NCBI RefSeq assembly: GCF_004217545.1
Contig: NZ_SHKY01000001.1
Coordinates: 4,278,001-4,342,000 of the forward strand
From: Krasilnikovia cinnamomea
GTDB taxonomy: Bacteria; Actinomycetota; Actinomycetes; Mycobacteriales; Micromonosporaceae
DNA: 64,000 nucleotides
Direction: 5' to 3'
The notes beneath the pieces were generated by a model. That model was not told the origin of the DNA. It saw only the letters and a list, made by a program, of their open reading frames with translations, and did not search any database. Made by a program: the position numbers and the translations under genes. Shown in pieces: positions 1 to 7,560 of this stretch. Position 1 is the stretch's first letter. Each line of letters starts with the position of its first letter.

Positions 1-48
1 CGACGGCGCGTCACGCAGGACGTCCTCGGGCAGCATCGAACCGTTCAC
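1..48 (-). CDS. 5' end of an unidentified gene running off the left edge
   Basis: Reading leftward, a GTG at 48-46 opens a frame that stays open to the window edge (begins VNGSMLPEDVLRDAPS). A good ribosome-binding site, AGGGGGAAG, lies a few bases upstream, which favours the GTG over the ATG at 36-34. Only 16 residues are visible, so no family can be named. It is divergent from the glycosidase gene that starts at 201, with about 150 bases between them. Confidence 0.4.
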   Translation of the reverse strand, partial: MNGSMLPEDVLRDAPS

Positions 49-200
49 CGTTCTTCCCCCTGGGGCCGACTAGGGGACAGTTTCGCAGCCGCGATCCCGG
101 CGGTCGAGCGGGGCTGTCCGGGTAGGTCGGAGCGACCCGCGCGGACAGATAATCGGACGGTAGTCGACAAAACGGACTTTAGGTCCGATACTCGGCGATC

Positions 201-1499
201 GTGATACGCCGTCCCCGGATTCTCTACCTCACCGGCCTGACCACCGCCTTCGCGCTGTCGGTCACCACCACCCTCGCCTGGGCCTGGACCGGCGGGGTCC
301 AGCAGATCGGACTCCCGTTCGAGGCGCTCGGCGACCCCACCGTCGCCGGACCGGGCGTGGCCTGGTCGCCCGCGGCCGAGCCGGTGTCGCCCGGATCGGG
401 GCAGTCCGCGGCGCCCGCCACCACCAAGGCCCGGACGGGCGGGGCCGCCGGGGCCGCCGCCACACCCGCCACGTCCCGCCGCCCCCGCGCGGCGGCATCG
501 AGCGCCTCGGCCGCCGCGTCCGGCGGTGCGCTCGCACCCCGCCCCGCCACCGGCGGCGGCTGCCGGGTCGGCGCCAAACTCGTGCCGACCTGCGGGGTGA
601 TGTGGGGGGTCGCGCCGGGCGCGTTCACCGACACGCGTGGGGCCACCGCGCTGGCCGCCTTCGAACGCAAGACCGGGCGCCACCAGGACATCTACCACTC
701 GTATCACCTGGGGATCAAACAGCTCTTCCCGACTCCGGAGGAGATCGCCATCGCCCGGCAGCCCGGCCGCGAGCGCCTGCTGTTGATCAACTGGAAGAAG
801 CCGTACAAGACCTCGTGGGCGAAGATCGCCAAGGGTGACCCGGCCACCGACGCGTTCCTCGACCGGCTCGCCGCGCACATCAAGAAGACGTTCCCGGAGC
901 GGTTCTTCTTCACCGTGCACCACGAGGGGGAGGACAACGTCCGGCCCAAGGCGGGCTCGGGCTACACGGCCAAGGACTACGCCGCGATGTACCGGCACGT
1001 GGTGCAGCGGCTGCGCGCCCGCGGGGTGAACAACCTCGTCACCGTCCTCGTGCACATGGCGTACGTGCCGCACACCGCCTGGTTCGACGACATGTACCCC
1101 GGCGACGACGTGGTCGACTGGATCGGCATGGACTCGTACTCCTACAGCGACCCCGGCTACGGCCACGGCGACCTGACCGAGATGCTGAACCGCCAGTCCT
1201 CGGCCCGCCCCAGCTGGCCCGGCTTCTACGCGTGGGCCACCCGCAAACATCCCAGCAAGCCGCTCATGGTCGCCGAATGGGGCGTGTGGGCCTCCCGGCG
1301 CAACCCCGGTTACCAGGCCGCCTTCTACCGGGAGGTGGGCGTGCAGATCAGGCGCTTCCCCCGGATCCGCGCGATGGTGTACTTCGAGACCCCGCACAAC
1401 CAGGACAAGCGGGACTCCCGGGTCGACGCGAACCCGTCGGCGCTGGCCGCGTACCGGCAGCTCGGCAGCCTGCCCATTTTCCAGGTGCAGGTTCGGTGA
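201..1499 (+). CDS. Secreted glycoside hydrolase, GH26-like
   Basis: A protein of 432 residues with an N-terminal signal/membrane segment (about residues 5-30), an Ala/Pro/Ser-rich linker to about residue 115, then a catalytic region. The region has the layout of GH26-type TIM-barrel glycosidases (beta-mannanase clan): a probable acid/base Glu in FFTVHHEGEDN (about residue 240) and a probable nucleophile Glu in PLMVAEWGVW (about residue 357). It is probably exported or anchored and acts on a cell-wall or plant beta-glycan; the substrate is not readable. The GTG at 201 has no clear Shine-Dalgarno. The 150 bases upstream hold a small inverted repeat, CGGAC-N5-GTCCG, at about 174-188 just before the start. 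A weak hairpin (CCCCG/CGGGG, 1504-1518) follows the stop. Confidence 0.7.
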   Translation: MIRRPRILYLTGLTTAFALSVTTTLAWAWTGGVQQIGLPFEALGDPTVAGPGVAWSPAAEPVSPGSGQSAAPATTKARTGGAAGAAATPATSRRPRAAASSASAAASGGALAPRPATGGGCRVGAKLVPTCGVMWGVAPGAFTDTRGATALAAFERKTGRHQDIYHSYHLGIKQLFPTPEEIAIARQPGRERLLLINWKKPYKTSWAKIAKGDPATDAFLDRLAAHIKKTFPERFFFTVHHEGEDNVRPKAGSGYTAKDYAAMYRHVVQRLRARGVNNLVTVLVHMAYVPHTAWFDDMYPGDDVVDWIGMDSYSYSDPGYGHGDLTEMLNRQSSARPSWPGFYAWATRKHPSKPLMVAEWGVWASRRNPGYQAAFYREVGVQIRRFPRIRAMVYFETPHNQDKRDSRVDANPSALAAYRQLGSLPIFQVQVR

Positions 1500-1556
1500 A
1501 GGTCCCCGCCTTACGGGGTTTCACCTGATCCACGGCGGGCTCGCAGTCCCTACGCT

Positions 1557-2474
1557 GTGCCGGTGAGCCTCATCGCAACCCAAGGGTTGACCAAGACGTA
1601 CGGTCCGGTGACCGCGCTCGCCGACCTGACGGTGTCGGTCGAACCCGGCGTCATCGGACTGGTCGGCGCGAACGGCGCCGGCAAGTCCACCTTCATCAAA
1701 ATCATGCTGGGTCTGCTGGCCCCGACCGGTGGCAGCGTGCGGGTCTTCGACCTCGACCCGACCCGCGACACCGACCGGGTCCGCGCCCGGGTCGGCTACA
1801 TGCCCGAACACGACTGCCTGCCCCCGGACCTGTCCGCGGCGGAGTTCGTCACCCACCTGGGCCGGATCAGCGGCCTGCCGCGCACCGCCGCCCGCGAACG
1901 CGCCTCCGAGGCGCTGCGCCACGTCGGGCTCTACGAGGAGCGGTACCGGCAGATCGGTGGCTACTCCACCGGCATGAAGCAGCGGGTCAAGCTGGCCCAG
2001 GCGCTGGTGCACGACCCCGACCTGCTGCTGCTCGACGAGCCCACCAACGGCCTCGACCCCGCCGGGCGCGACGCCATGCTGAACCTGGTGCACCGCATCG
2101 GCACCGAGTTCGGCATCTCCGTGGTGGTCTGCTCGCACCTGCTCGGCGAGGTGGAACGCATCTGCGACTCGCTGATCGCCATCGAGGGCGGGCGGCTGCT
2201 GCGTGCCGACACCATCTCCGCGATGACCACGGCCAGCGACGTGCTGGCGGTCGAGGTCAGCGACGGTACGGAGGAACTCGCCGCGGCGCTCACCGCGCTG
2301 GGCCTGCCGGTGCGCCAGGACGGGCGGCTGCTGCTCGTACCCCTGGACACCGAGGACACCTACGACCGCATCCTGCGCTGCGTGGCCGACCTCGACCTGC
2401 CCCTGCACCGCCTCGACCAGCGGCGGCACCGCGTCGCCGAGCTGTTCGCCCCGAAGGAGCCCGCCGATGTCTGA
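1557..2474 (+). CDS. ABC transporter ATP-binding protein
   Basis: A 305-residue ATPase of the ABC-2 exporter type. It has Walker A GANGAGKST (about residue 40), signature YSTGMKQR (about 135) and Walker B LLLLDEPTNGLDP (about 155), followed by a C-terminal regulatory tail. It is the first gene of a four-gene operon (ATPase, permease, ATPase, permease) in which each gene overlaps the next, so it almost certainly pairs with the permease that starts 8 bases before its stop. GTG at 1557 and GTG at 1563 are both possible starts; neither has a strong ribosome-binding site. Such operons export lipids, drugs or peptides; the substrate cannot be told. Confidence 0.9.
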   Translation: MPVSLIATQGLTKTYGPVTALADLTVSVEPGVIGLVGANGAGKSTFIKIMLGLLAPTGGSVRVFDLDPTRDTDRVRARVGYMPEHDCLPPDLSAAEFVTHLGRISGLPRTAARERASEALRHVGLYEERYRQIGGYSTGMKQRVKLAQALVHDPDLLLLDEPTNGLDPAGRDAMLNLVHRIGTEFGISVVVCSHLLGEVERICDSLIAIEGGRLLRADTISAMTTASDVLAVEVSDGTEELAAALTALGLPVRQDGRLLLVPLDTEDTYDRILRCVADLDLPLHRLDQRRHRVAELFAPKEPADV

Positions 2475-3330
2475 GGCCAGCGTCATCCACGACATCGGGT
2501 ACCAGCGCTACACCGGGCCCCGCCACGGCCGCGGCCACGTGCTGGGCGCGATCTACGGGCACGGCCTGCGTACCGCGTTCGGGTTCGGCCGTACCGCCAA
2601 GGCGAAGATCTTTCCCTGGATGGTGGCCGGCATCGCGCTGATCGTGGCGATCATCCTCGCCGCGGTCCGCTCCCAGATCGGCCAAGAGGTGCTCAGCTAC
2701 GCCGAGTTCGCGGACCGGATCAGCTGGCTGATCATCTTCTTCGTCGCGATCGTCGCGCCGGAACTCGTCTCCCGGGACCTGCACGCGGGCGTGCTGCCGC
2801 TGTACTTCAGCCGGCCGTTGCGCGCGGCCGACTACCTCGGGGCGAAGTTCGCCGCCCTGGTGTCCGCGGTGTGGCTGCTGCTCGGCGTACCCCAGTTCAT
2901 CATGTTCCTGGGCGCCGCCTTCACCACGAAGGACGGCTTCCGCGGGGTGTGGGAGGAACTGGGCAAGCTGCTCGGCGGGTGGGCGCACAGCGCGCTGTGG
3001 GCGCTGGTCTTCGCGTCCATCGCGCTGCTGATCGCGTCGCTCACCGGCAAGCGTGCGTTCGCCGCCGGTGGCATCGTTGCCGTCTTCCTCATGACCACCC
3101 CGGTCGTCGGGGTGCTGTCCATCCTGCCGTCGCGCAGCGCCCAGGAGCTCGCCGGACTGGCCAGCCCCATGTCGATGGTCACCGGCGTGGGCACCTGGCT
3201 GATCCCGTCCACCCGCACCGGCCTCGACATCGGCCGCTTCGGCCCGGTGTACGCCATCGCGGTGGTCACCCTGATCGCCGCCTGCCTCCTGCTGCTGCTG
3301 GCCCGCTACCGGAAGGTGGCCTCCCTGTGA
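2467..3330 (+). CDS. ABC-2 type permease
   Basis: A 287-residue integral membrane protein with about six hydrophobic segments. The first starts near residue 52 (WMVAGIALIVAIILA); the last is near the C-terminus and is followed by a basic tail. A stretch on the outside of the second helix (ELVSRDLHAGVLPLYFSRPL) is typical of ABC-2 permeases. It overlaps the preceding ATPase gene by 8 bases and the following ATPase gene by 4 (GTGA), so all are translationally coupled. It forms the membrane half of the first exporter of this operon. Confidence 0.85.
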   Translation: MSEASVIHDIGYQRYTGPRHGRGHVLGAIYGHGLRTAFGFGRTAKAKIFPWMVAGIALIVAIILAAVRSQIGQEVLSYAEFADRISWLIIFFVAIVAPELVSRDLHAGVLPLYFSRPLRAADYLGAKFAALVSAVWLLLGVPQFIMFLGAAFTTKDGFRGVWEELGKLLGGWAHSALWALVFASIALLIASLTGKRAFAAGGIVAVFLMTTPVVGVLSILPSRSAQELAGLASPMSMVTGVGTWLIPSTRTGLDIGRFGPVYAIAVVTLIAACLLLLLARYRKVASL

Positions 3331-4238
3331 GCACCATCGAGCTGACGAACGTCTCCCGCTGGTACGGCAACGTCGTCGCCGTCAACGACATCAGCATGAC
3401 CCTCGACGCCGGGGTCACCGGACTGCTCGGCCCCAACGGCGCGGGCAAGACCACCGTGCTGCACATGATGGCCGGTTTCCTGGCCCCGTCCCGGGGCACG
3501 GTCACCGTCGACGGCGCCCCGACCTGGCGCCACCCCGACGTCTACCGCAAACTCGGCCTGGTCAACGAGCGCGAGGCCGTGCACGGCTTCCTCTCCGCGT
3601 GGGACTTCGTGCTGGCCAGCGCCAAGATGCACAAACTGGCCGACCCGCGCGGCGCGGCCACCCGCGCCCTCGCGCTGGTCGAGATGACCGAGGCGCAGGA
3701 CCGGCGGATCGAGACGTTCTCCAAGGGCATGCGGCAGCGCACCCGGGTAGCCGCCGCGCTCGTGCACGAGCCCCAGGTGCTGCTGCTGGACGAGCCGTTC
3801 AACGGCATGGACCCGCGGCAGCGGATGCACATGATGGACCTGCTGCACTCGCTCGGCGACCGCGGCCACACCATCCTGTTCAGCTCGCACATCCTGGAGG
3901 AGGTCGAGCAGGTCTCCGGCACGGTCCAGGTGATCGTGGCCGGGCGGCTGGCCGCCTCCGGCGACTACCGGCGGATCCGGCGGCTGATGACCAACCGGCC
4001 GCACCTGTTCGCGGTGCAGTCGTCCGACGACCGCCGCCTCGCGGTCGCGCTGATCGCGGAGAAGTCCGTCAGCGGCGTCGAGATCGACGGCAACGGCCTG
4101 AGCGTACGGGCGTCCGACTACGGCAGTTTCACCCGAGCGTTGCCCCGCATCGCCCTGGCCGAGGGCATCCGGTTGCGCCGGCTGCTGCCCTCCGACGAGT
4201 CCCTGGAGAGTGTCTTCTCCTACCTGCTGGAGGCGTGA
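3327..4238 (+). CDS. ABC transporter ATP-binding protein
   Basis: The second ATPase of the operon, 303 residues, with Walker A GPNGAGKTT, signature FSKGMRQR and Walker B LLLLDEPFNGMDP. The frame is open far upstream inside the permease, but the GTG at 3327 overlaps the permease stop (GTGA) and gives the normal family N-terminus (STIELTNVSRWYGN), so it is taken as the start. Its stop overlaps the ATG of the next permease. It belongs to the same family as the ATPase at 1557, so the operon encodes two ATPase/permease pairs that could form one heteromeric or two parallel exporters. Confidence 0.9.
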   Translation: MSTIELTNVSRWYGNVVAVNDISMTLDAGVTGLLGPNGAGKTTVLHMMAGFLAPSRGTVTVDGAPTWRHPDVYRKLGLVNEREAVHGFLSAWDFVLASAKMHKLADPRGAATRALALVEMTEAQDRRIETFSKGMRQRTRVAAALVHEPQVLLLDEPFNGMDPRQRMHMMDLLHSLGDRGHTILFSSHILEEVEQVSGTVQVIVAGRLAASGDYRRIRRLMTNRPHLFAVQSSDDRRLAVALIAEKSVSGVEIDGNGLSVRASDYGSFTRALPRIALAEGIRLRRLLPSDESLESVFSYLLEA

Positions 4239-4948
4239 TGTCGACCGTTGCCTGGATCACCGCCCGGGGCCTGTTCGGCCGCCGCCGGGTCCTGCTCCTG
4301 CTGCCGCTGCCGGTGCTGCTGGTCGGCCTCGCCCTGCTGTGCCGGGCGTACGACCTGAATCCCCTGCACTGGGGCACACCCGTACTGGTCGGCCTCGGGC
4401 TGGCCGTGATGCTGCCGGTCACCGCGCTCATCGTCGGCACCGGCGTGCTCGGCTCCGAAGTGGACGACGGCACGATCGTGCACATCCTCACCAAGCCGCT
4501 GCCGCGCCGCGACATCGTGCTGGCCAAGTTCGGGGTGGCCGTCGCGGTCACCGTGGTGACCACCTGCGTGCCGCTCTACCTCGCCGGTGCGCTCGCCCAC
4601 TCGTCCCGGCTGGGGCTGGCACTGGCGGCCGGGGCCGCGGTCGGCGGGTGCGCGTACACGGCGCTGTTCCTGATGATCAGCCTGCTCACCCGGCGTCACG
4701 TGCTGCTCGGCCTGGTCTACATCCTGGTCTGGGAGGGTCTGCTCGGCCGGTTCGTCACCGGCACCCGGGTGCTCTCCATCGAGCAGTACGTCATCACGAT
4801 CACCGAGAGGATCACCCCCACGGCCCTGCTCGACGCGAAGGTCGGCGTGCCCGCGGCGCTCGTCATGGCCACGATCTTCGTGCTCGGCTGCACCGTGGCG
4901 GCGATCGACCGCCTGCGCAGCTTCAGCGTGGCGGGTGAGACGAGTTGA
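4238..4948 (+). CDS. ABC-2 type permease
   Basis: A 236-residue membrane protein with about six transmembrane segments. The first is a basic-then-hydrophobic stretch (GRRRVLLLLPLPVLLVGLAL). A cytosolic loop, VLGSEVDDGTIVHILTKPL, matches the ABC-2 permease pattern. It starts at the ATG that overlaps the upstream ATPase stop (TGATG). It is the last gene of the exporter operon; about 40 bases separate it from the next gene and no hairpin is seen there. Confidence 0.85.
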   Translation: MSTVAWITARGLFGRRRVLLLLPLPVLLVGLALLCRAYDLNPLHWGTPVLVGLGLAVMLPVTALIVGTGVLGSEVDDGTIVHILTKPLPRRDIVLAKFGVAVAVTVVTTCVPLYLAGALAHSSRLGLALAAGAAVGGCAYTALFLMISLLTRRHVLLGLVYILVWEGLLGRFVTGTRVLSIEQYVITITERITPTALLDAKVGVPAALVMATIFVLGCTVAAIDRLRSFSVAGETS

Positions 4949-4987
4949 CCTTGTCGGGCTGGTCGGGCCGTACTAGCCTCGCGGGCC

Positions 4988-5725
4988 ATGGCGGACAGCC
5001 CGAACGAGACGTTGCTCGAGACGATGTGCACGCCCGAGTTCTGGCGCTGCTACACCTTCGATGACGAGGACGGTTTCGACCTCACCGGCGAGAGCGAGCG
5101 GATCGCCGAGCTGATCGGCGACGACGTACGGCTGGGTCTGCCCGCGTTCAGCCCCTGGCTGTTGCGCCTGCGGCTGTACTTCGACGTCTGCCTGTTCGAG
5201 CTGCGCCTGGAGACGCTGAACGACGACGAGATCGACGAATGCGAGGACGACGAGTACGCGGCGCTGGGCGACGACTACGAGACGTATCTGTTCTCCGAGC
5301 TGGGCCACTGGGACCAGGCGCGCTGGTCGCCGTGGTGTCTGCGCTGGGAGGAGCTGGGGGCGGTGGTCTCGCGGATGGCCACCAGGCCGGACCGGCAGCA
5401 GATCCCGCCGGAGCTGGCGATGCTGCTGCTGGCCCGCTTCGTCGGCCACGGCGTGGGCGACGAGGAGCGGCTGGCGGCGGGGCGGCGCCTGGTCGCGGCC
5501 ATGTTCACCCGCCTCGGGGTGTTCGAGGGCGCCGAGGCCGAACGCATGGCGGCGCGGCTGCTGCTGGCCGCGCCGGACGACGATTACGCGTGGCGGCGTG
5601 ACCCGGAGCGCGGCTGGGTGTTCGGTGGCGCGTACCCGTGCTACTCCAACCGCAACGCCGAGCACGGCAGCTTCCCGTTCGCGCGGTGGGCCGAGTTCCG
5701 GACCCTGCTCGGGGTCACCGGCTGA
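4988..5725 (+). CDS. Hypothetical acidic protein
   Basis: A 245-residue soluble protein, rich in Asp/Glu and Trp, with no signal peptide or membrane segment. It has an acidic run at residues 78-92 and a C-terminal FARWAEFRTLLG motif of the kind seen in small DUF families around SMI1/KNR4-type and DUF4240-like proteins, but I do not recognise the family securely. It may be the last gene of the ABC operon (39-base gap) or a single gene. It converges on the CGNR gene, 5 bases from that gene's stop. Confidence 0.6.
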   Translation: MADSPNETLLETMCTPEFWRCYTFDDEDGFDLTGESERIAELIGDDVRLGLPAFSPWLLRLRLYFDVCLFELRLETLNDDEIDECEDDEYAALGDDYETYLFSELGHWDQARWSPWCLRWEELGAVVSRMATRPDRQQIPPELAMLLLARFVGHGVGDEERLAAGRRLVAAMFTRLGVFEGAEAERMAARLLLAAPDDDYAWRRDPERGWVFGGAYPCYSNRNAEHGSFPFARWAEFRTLLGVTG

Positions 5726-5730
5726 CGGGG

Positions 5731-6294
5731 CTAGTGGCCGCCACGGTAGCGGGCCATCTTGTCCCGGGCGCCGCAGGTGCGCATCGAGCACCACCGCCGG
5801 GCCCCGGCCCGGGACGTGTCGATGAACAGCAGCGAGCACTCGGGGTTGTCGCACTCGCGCAGCCGTGCGCCGTCCGCGCCGCCGATCACCTCGACCGCGT
5901 CCCGGGCGATCAGCGCCAGCAGCGCGGGCATGGTCACGTGTGAGGGCCGCGCGTGCAGCCCGTCCGCCGTGAGGCGCAGCTCCAGCGCCGGTGGCGGCTT
6001 CGTGGCCCACGCGTTGACGACGTCGATGTCGGCCGTCGCGGGGCGCCCGCTCCGGCTCAGCCGCGCGGTCATCAGCCGGTAGACCGCCTCGCGCAGCAGG
6101 CGAGCCCGGCCCAGGTCGGCCGGCGTGACGCGGGGGGCGGTGGCGGCCAGCCCGGCCACGGTGCACCAGCGGCCCAGCGCGGCCGGGTCGATCAGGCGCT
6201 CGAATCCACCGTCGCGATGGCGCTTGCCCACCGTCGCGGTGAAGTCCACCGAGGGCCGCCCGCCCTCGAACCGGAAGTCACGCTCGTCGCCCAC
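5731..6294 (-). CDS. CGNR zinc-finger / ABATE-domain transcriptional regulator
   Basis: A 187-residue protein with an N-terminal ABATE region (FRFEGGRPSVDFTATVG) and a C-terminal zinc finger: CDNPECSLLFIDTS, then RRWCSMRTCGARDKMARYR. In most members the second Cys pair reads CGNRxK; here it is CGARDK, so the namesake Asn is replaced while all four Cys are kept. These proteins are putative stress-type DNA-binding regulators. It is divergent from the ketopantoate-reductase-like gene. Two identical palindromes lie within the 104-base promoter region, the nearest 7 bases from the GTG start. This suggests autoregulation plus control of the neighbour (inference). Confidence 0.8.
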   Translation of the reverse strand: MGDERDFRFEGGRPSVDFTATVGKRHRDGGFERLIDPAALGRWCTVAGLAATAPRVTPADLGRARLLREAVYRLMTARLSRSGRPATADIDVVNAWATKPPPALELRLTADGLHARPSHVTMPALLALIARDAVEVIGGADGARLRECDNPECSLLFIDTSRAGARRWCSMRTCGARDKMARYRGGH

Positions 6295-6301
6295 GGACCC
6301 A

Positions 6302-6360
6302 GGTTACCCGTTCGACAGGTAACCGAAGTCACCCTCTCCGTTACCCGTTCGACAGGTAAC
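6302..6360. promoter_or_regulatory. Duplicated palindromic operator between the CGNR regulator and the reductase gene
   Basis: The inverted repeat GTTACC-N9-GGTAAC occurs twice, with an identical nine-base middle (CGTTCGACA), at 6303-6323 and 6340-6360. The first copy has one more matching base on each side. The centres are 37 bases apart, about three and a half helical turns. The sites lie between two divergent starts, where a regulator dimer or tetramer could control both genes. Confidence 0.75.
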
Positions 6361-6398
6361 GTCACTCGGGTATCCAGCACACTCGATCGGGAGGTTTC

Positions 6399-7328
6399 AT
6401 GAGGTTCGCGGTCATCGGGGTCGGCGGTCTCGGCGGATTCTTCGGTGGGCGGCTGGTGGCAGCCGGTCACGACGTCGAGTTCCTGGCCCGCGGCGCCCAT
6501 CTCGCCGCACTGCGCCGCGACGGACTCGCCCTCGTCGGCCCCGACGGCGATGTCACCAGCACACCGGTACGCGCCACCGACGACCCACGCGACATCGGCC
6601 GGGTCGACGCCGTGCTGCTCGCCGTGAAGACCTGGCAGCTCGACGGTGCGCTCGCCGCCCTGCCGCCACTGCTCGGCCCGGACTCCGCGGTCATCACCAC
6701 ACAGAACGGCGTCGAGGCGCCCGGGCAGGTGGCGGAGGCGGTCGGCCGCGACGCCGTCCTGCCGGGCGTCGCGAAGGTGATCGCCATGCTGGACCGGCCC
6801 GCCGTGGTGTGCCACGTCGGCGGCCTCGGCTCGCTCGACTTCGCGGAGTGGGACAACGCGCCGACCGCGCGGGCGCAGCGGATTCGGGCCGCCCTCGCCG
6901 CCGCCGGCATCCGCACGACGGCACCGGCGGACATCTGGCGCGAGCTGTGGGCCAAGTTCCTGTTCGTGGTGCCGTTCGGCGGGCTCGGCGCGGTCACCGA
7001 CGCGCCGTTCGGGGTGCTGCGCGAGCGTCCCGGCACGCGCCGGCTGCTGGAACATGGCATGGCCGAGATCGAGCAGCTGGCCCGCGCCCACGACGTCGCC
7101 CTGCCCGCCGACATCGTGCCGACGACGATGGAGTTCCTCGACCGGCAACCGGCCGCGGGCACGTCGTCACTGCACCGCGACATCCAGGCGGGACGACCCT
7201 CCGAACTCGACGCGTGGACCGGAGCCGTGGTGCGCCTCGGCGCCCGTACCGGAACCCCCACGCCGGTCAACGGCGTCATCCACGAGATCCTGAGCCTGCG
7301 CGAGGCGCAACGGTCCGTGGCCGCCTGA
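6399..7328 (+). CDS. Ketopantoate reductase family protein (PanE/ApbA-like)
   Basis: 309 residues with an N-terminal Rossmann motif (MRFAVIGVGGLGGFFGGRL, GxGxxG) and the ApbA C-terminal helical domain. Catalytic-type residues are present: the Lys in LLAVKTWQ, the WAKFLF motif and an Asn in the substrate region. Family enzymes use NADPH to reduce 2-dehydropantoate or related 2-keto acids. No other pantothenate gene is nearby, and many actinobacterial paralogues have other substrates, so the specific activity is uncertain. The ATG at 6399 follows an AGGTTTC stretch. The upstream 100 bases carry the duplicated operator, so it is probably regulated by the divergent CGNR protein. Confidence 0.75.
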   Translation: MRFAVIGVGGLGGFFGGRLVAAGHDVEFLARGAHLAALRRDGLALVGPDGDVTSTPVRATDDPRDIGRVDAVLLAVKTWQLDGALAALPPLLGPDSAVITTQNGVEAPGQVAEAVGRDAVLPGVAKVIAMLDRPAVVCHVGGLGSLDFAEWDNAPTARAQRIRAALAAAGIRTTAPADIWRELWAKFLFVVPFGGLGAVTDAPFGVLRERPGTRRLLEHGMAEIEQLARAHDVALPADIVPTTMEFLDRQPAAGTSSLHRDIQAGRPSELDAWTGAVVRLGARTGTPTPVNGVIHEILSLREAQRSVAA

Positions 7329-7446
7329 ACACGGCGCATCCCCGGCTGTTGGATGGCTCACCCGCAGCGACGATCTTCTCTGCTGTCGATCATCGATGCT
7401 CTACAGTTCGGTCGCTGTTCACACGGGGGAACGGAATCTGCAGATC

Positions 7447-7560
7447 GTGCGCGTCTCGGTGCGGGTTCTGGCCGCCGTACTCGCCGGAGCGGGTCCGGTG
7501 GCCGCCACGGCTCAGCACGCCGTCGTCGGTGGGATCCGGCTCCCGAAGGAGGATCGATGA
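7447..7560 (+). CDS. Short exported peptide or N-terminal remnant of a trypsin-like gene
   Basis: A 37-codon frame starts at GTG 7447. It reads as a signal peptide (VRVSVRVLAAVLAGAGPVAA) followed by TAQHAVVGGIRLPKEDR and a stop. AVVGG resembles the IVGG start of mature trypsin-family proteases. Its TGA overlaps the ATG of the next gene (ATGA), and that gene's ribosome-binding site GAAGGAGG lies inside this frame, so the two would be translationally coupled. It is either a real small leader gene or the decayed 5' end of an S1 protease whose remainder is gone. Confidence 0.4.
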   Translation: MRVSVRVLAAVLAGAGPVAATAQHAVVGGIRLPKEDR

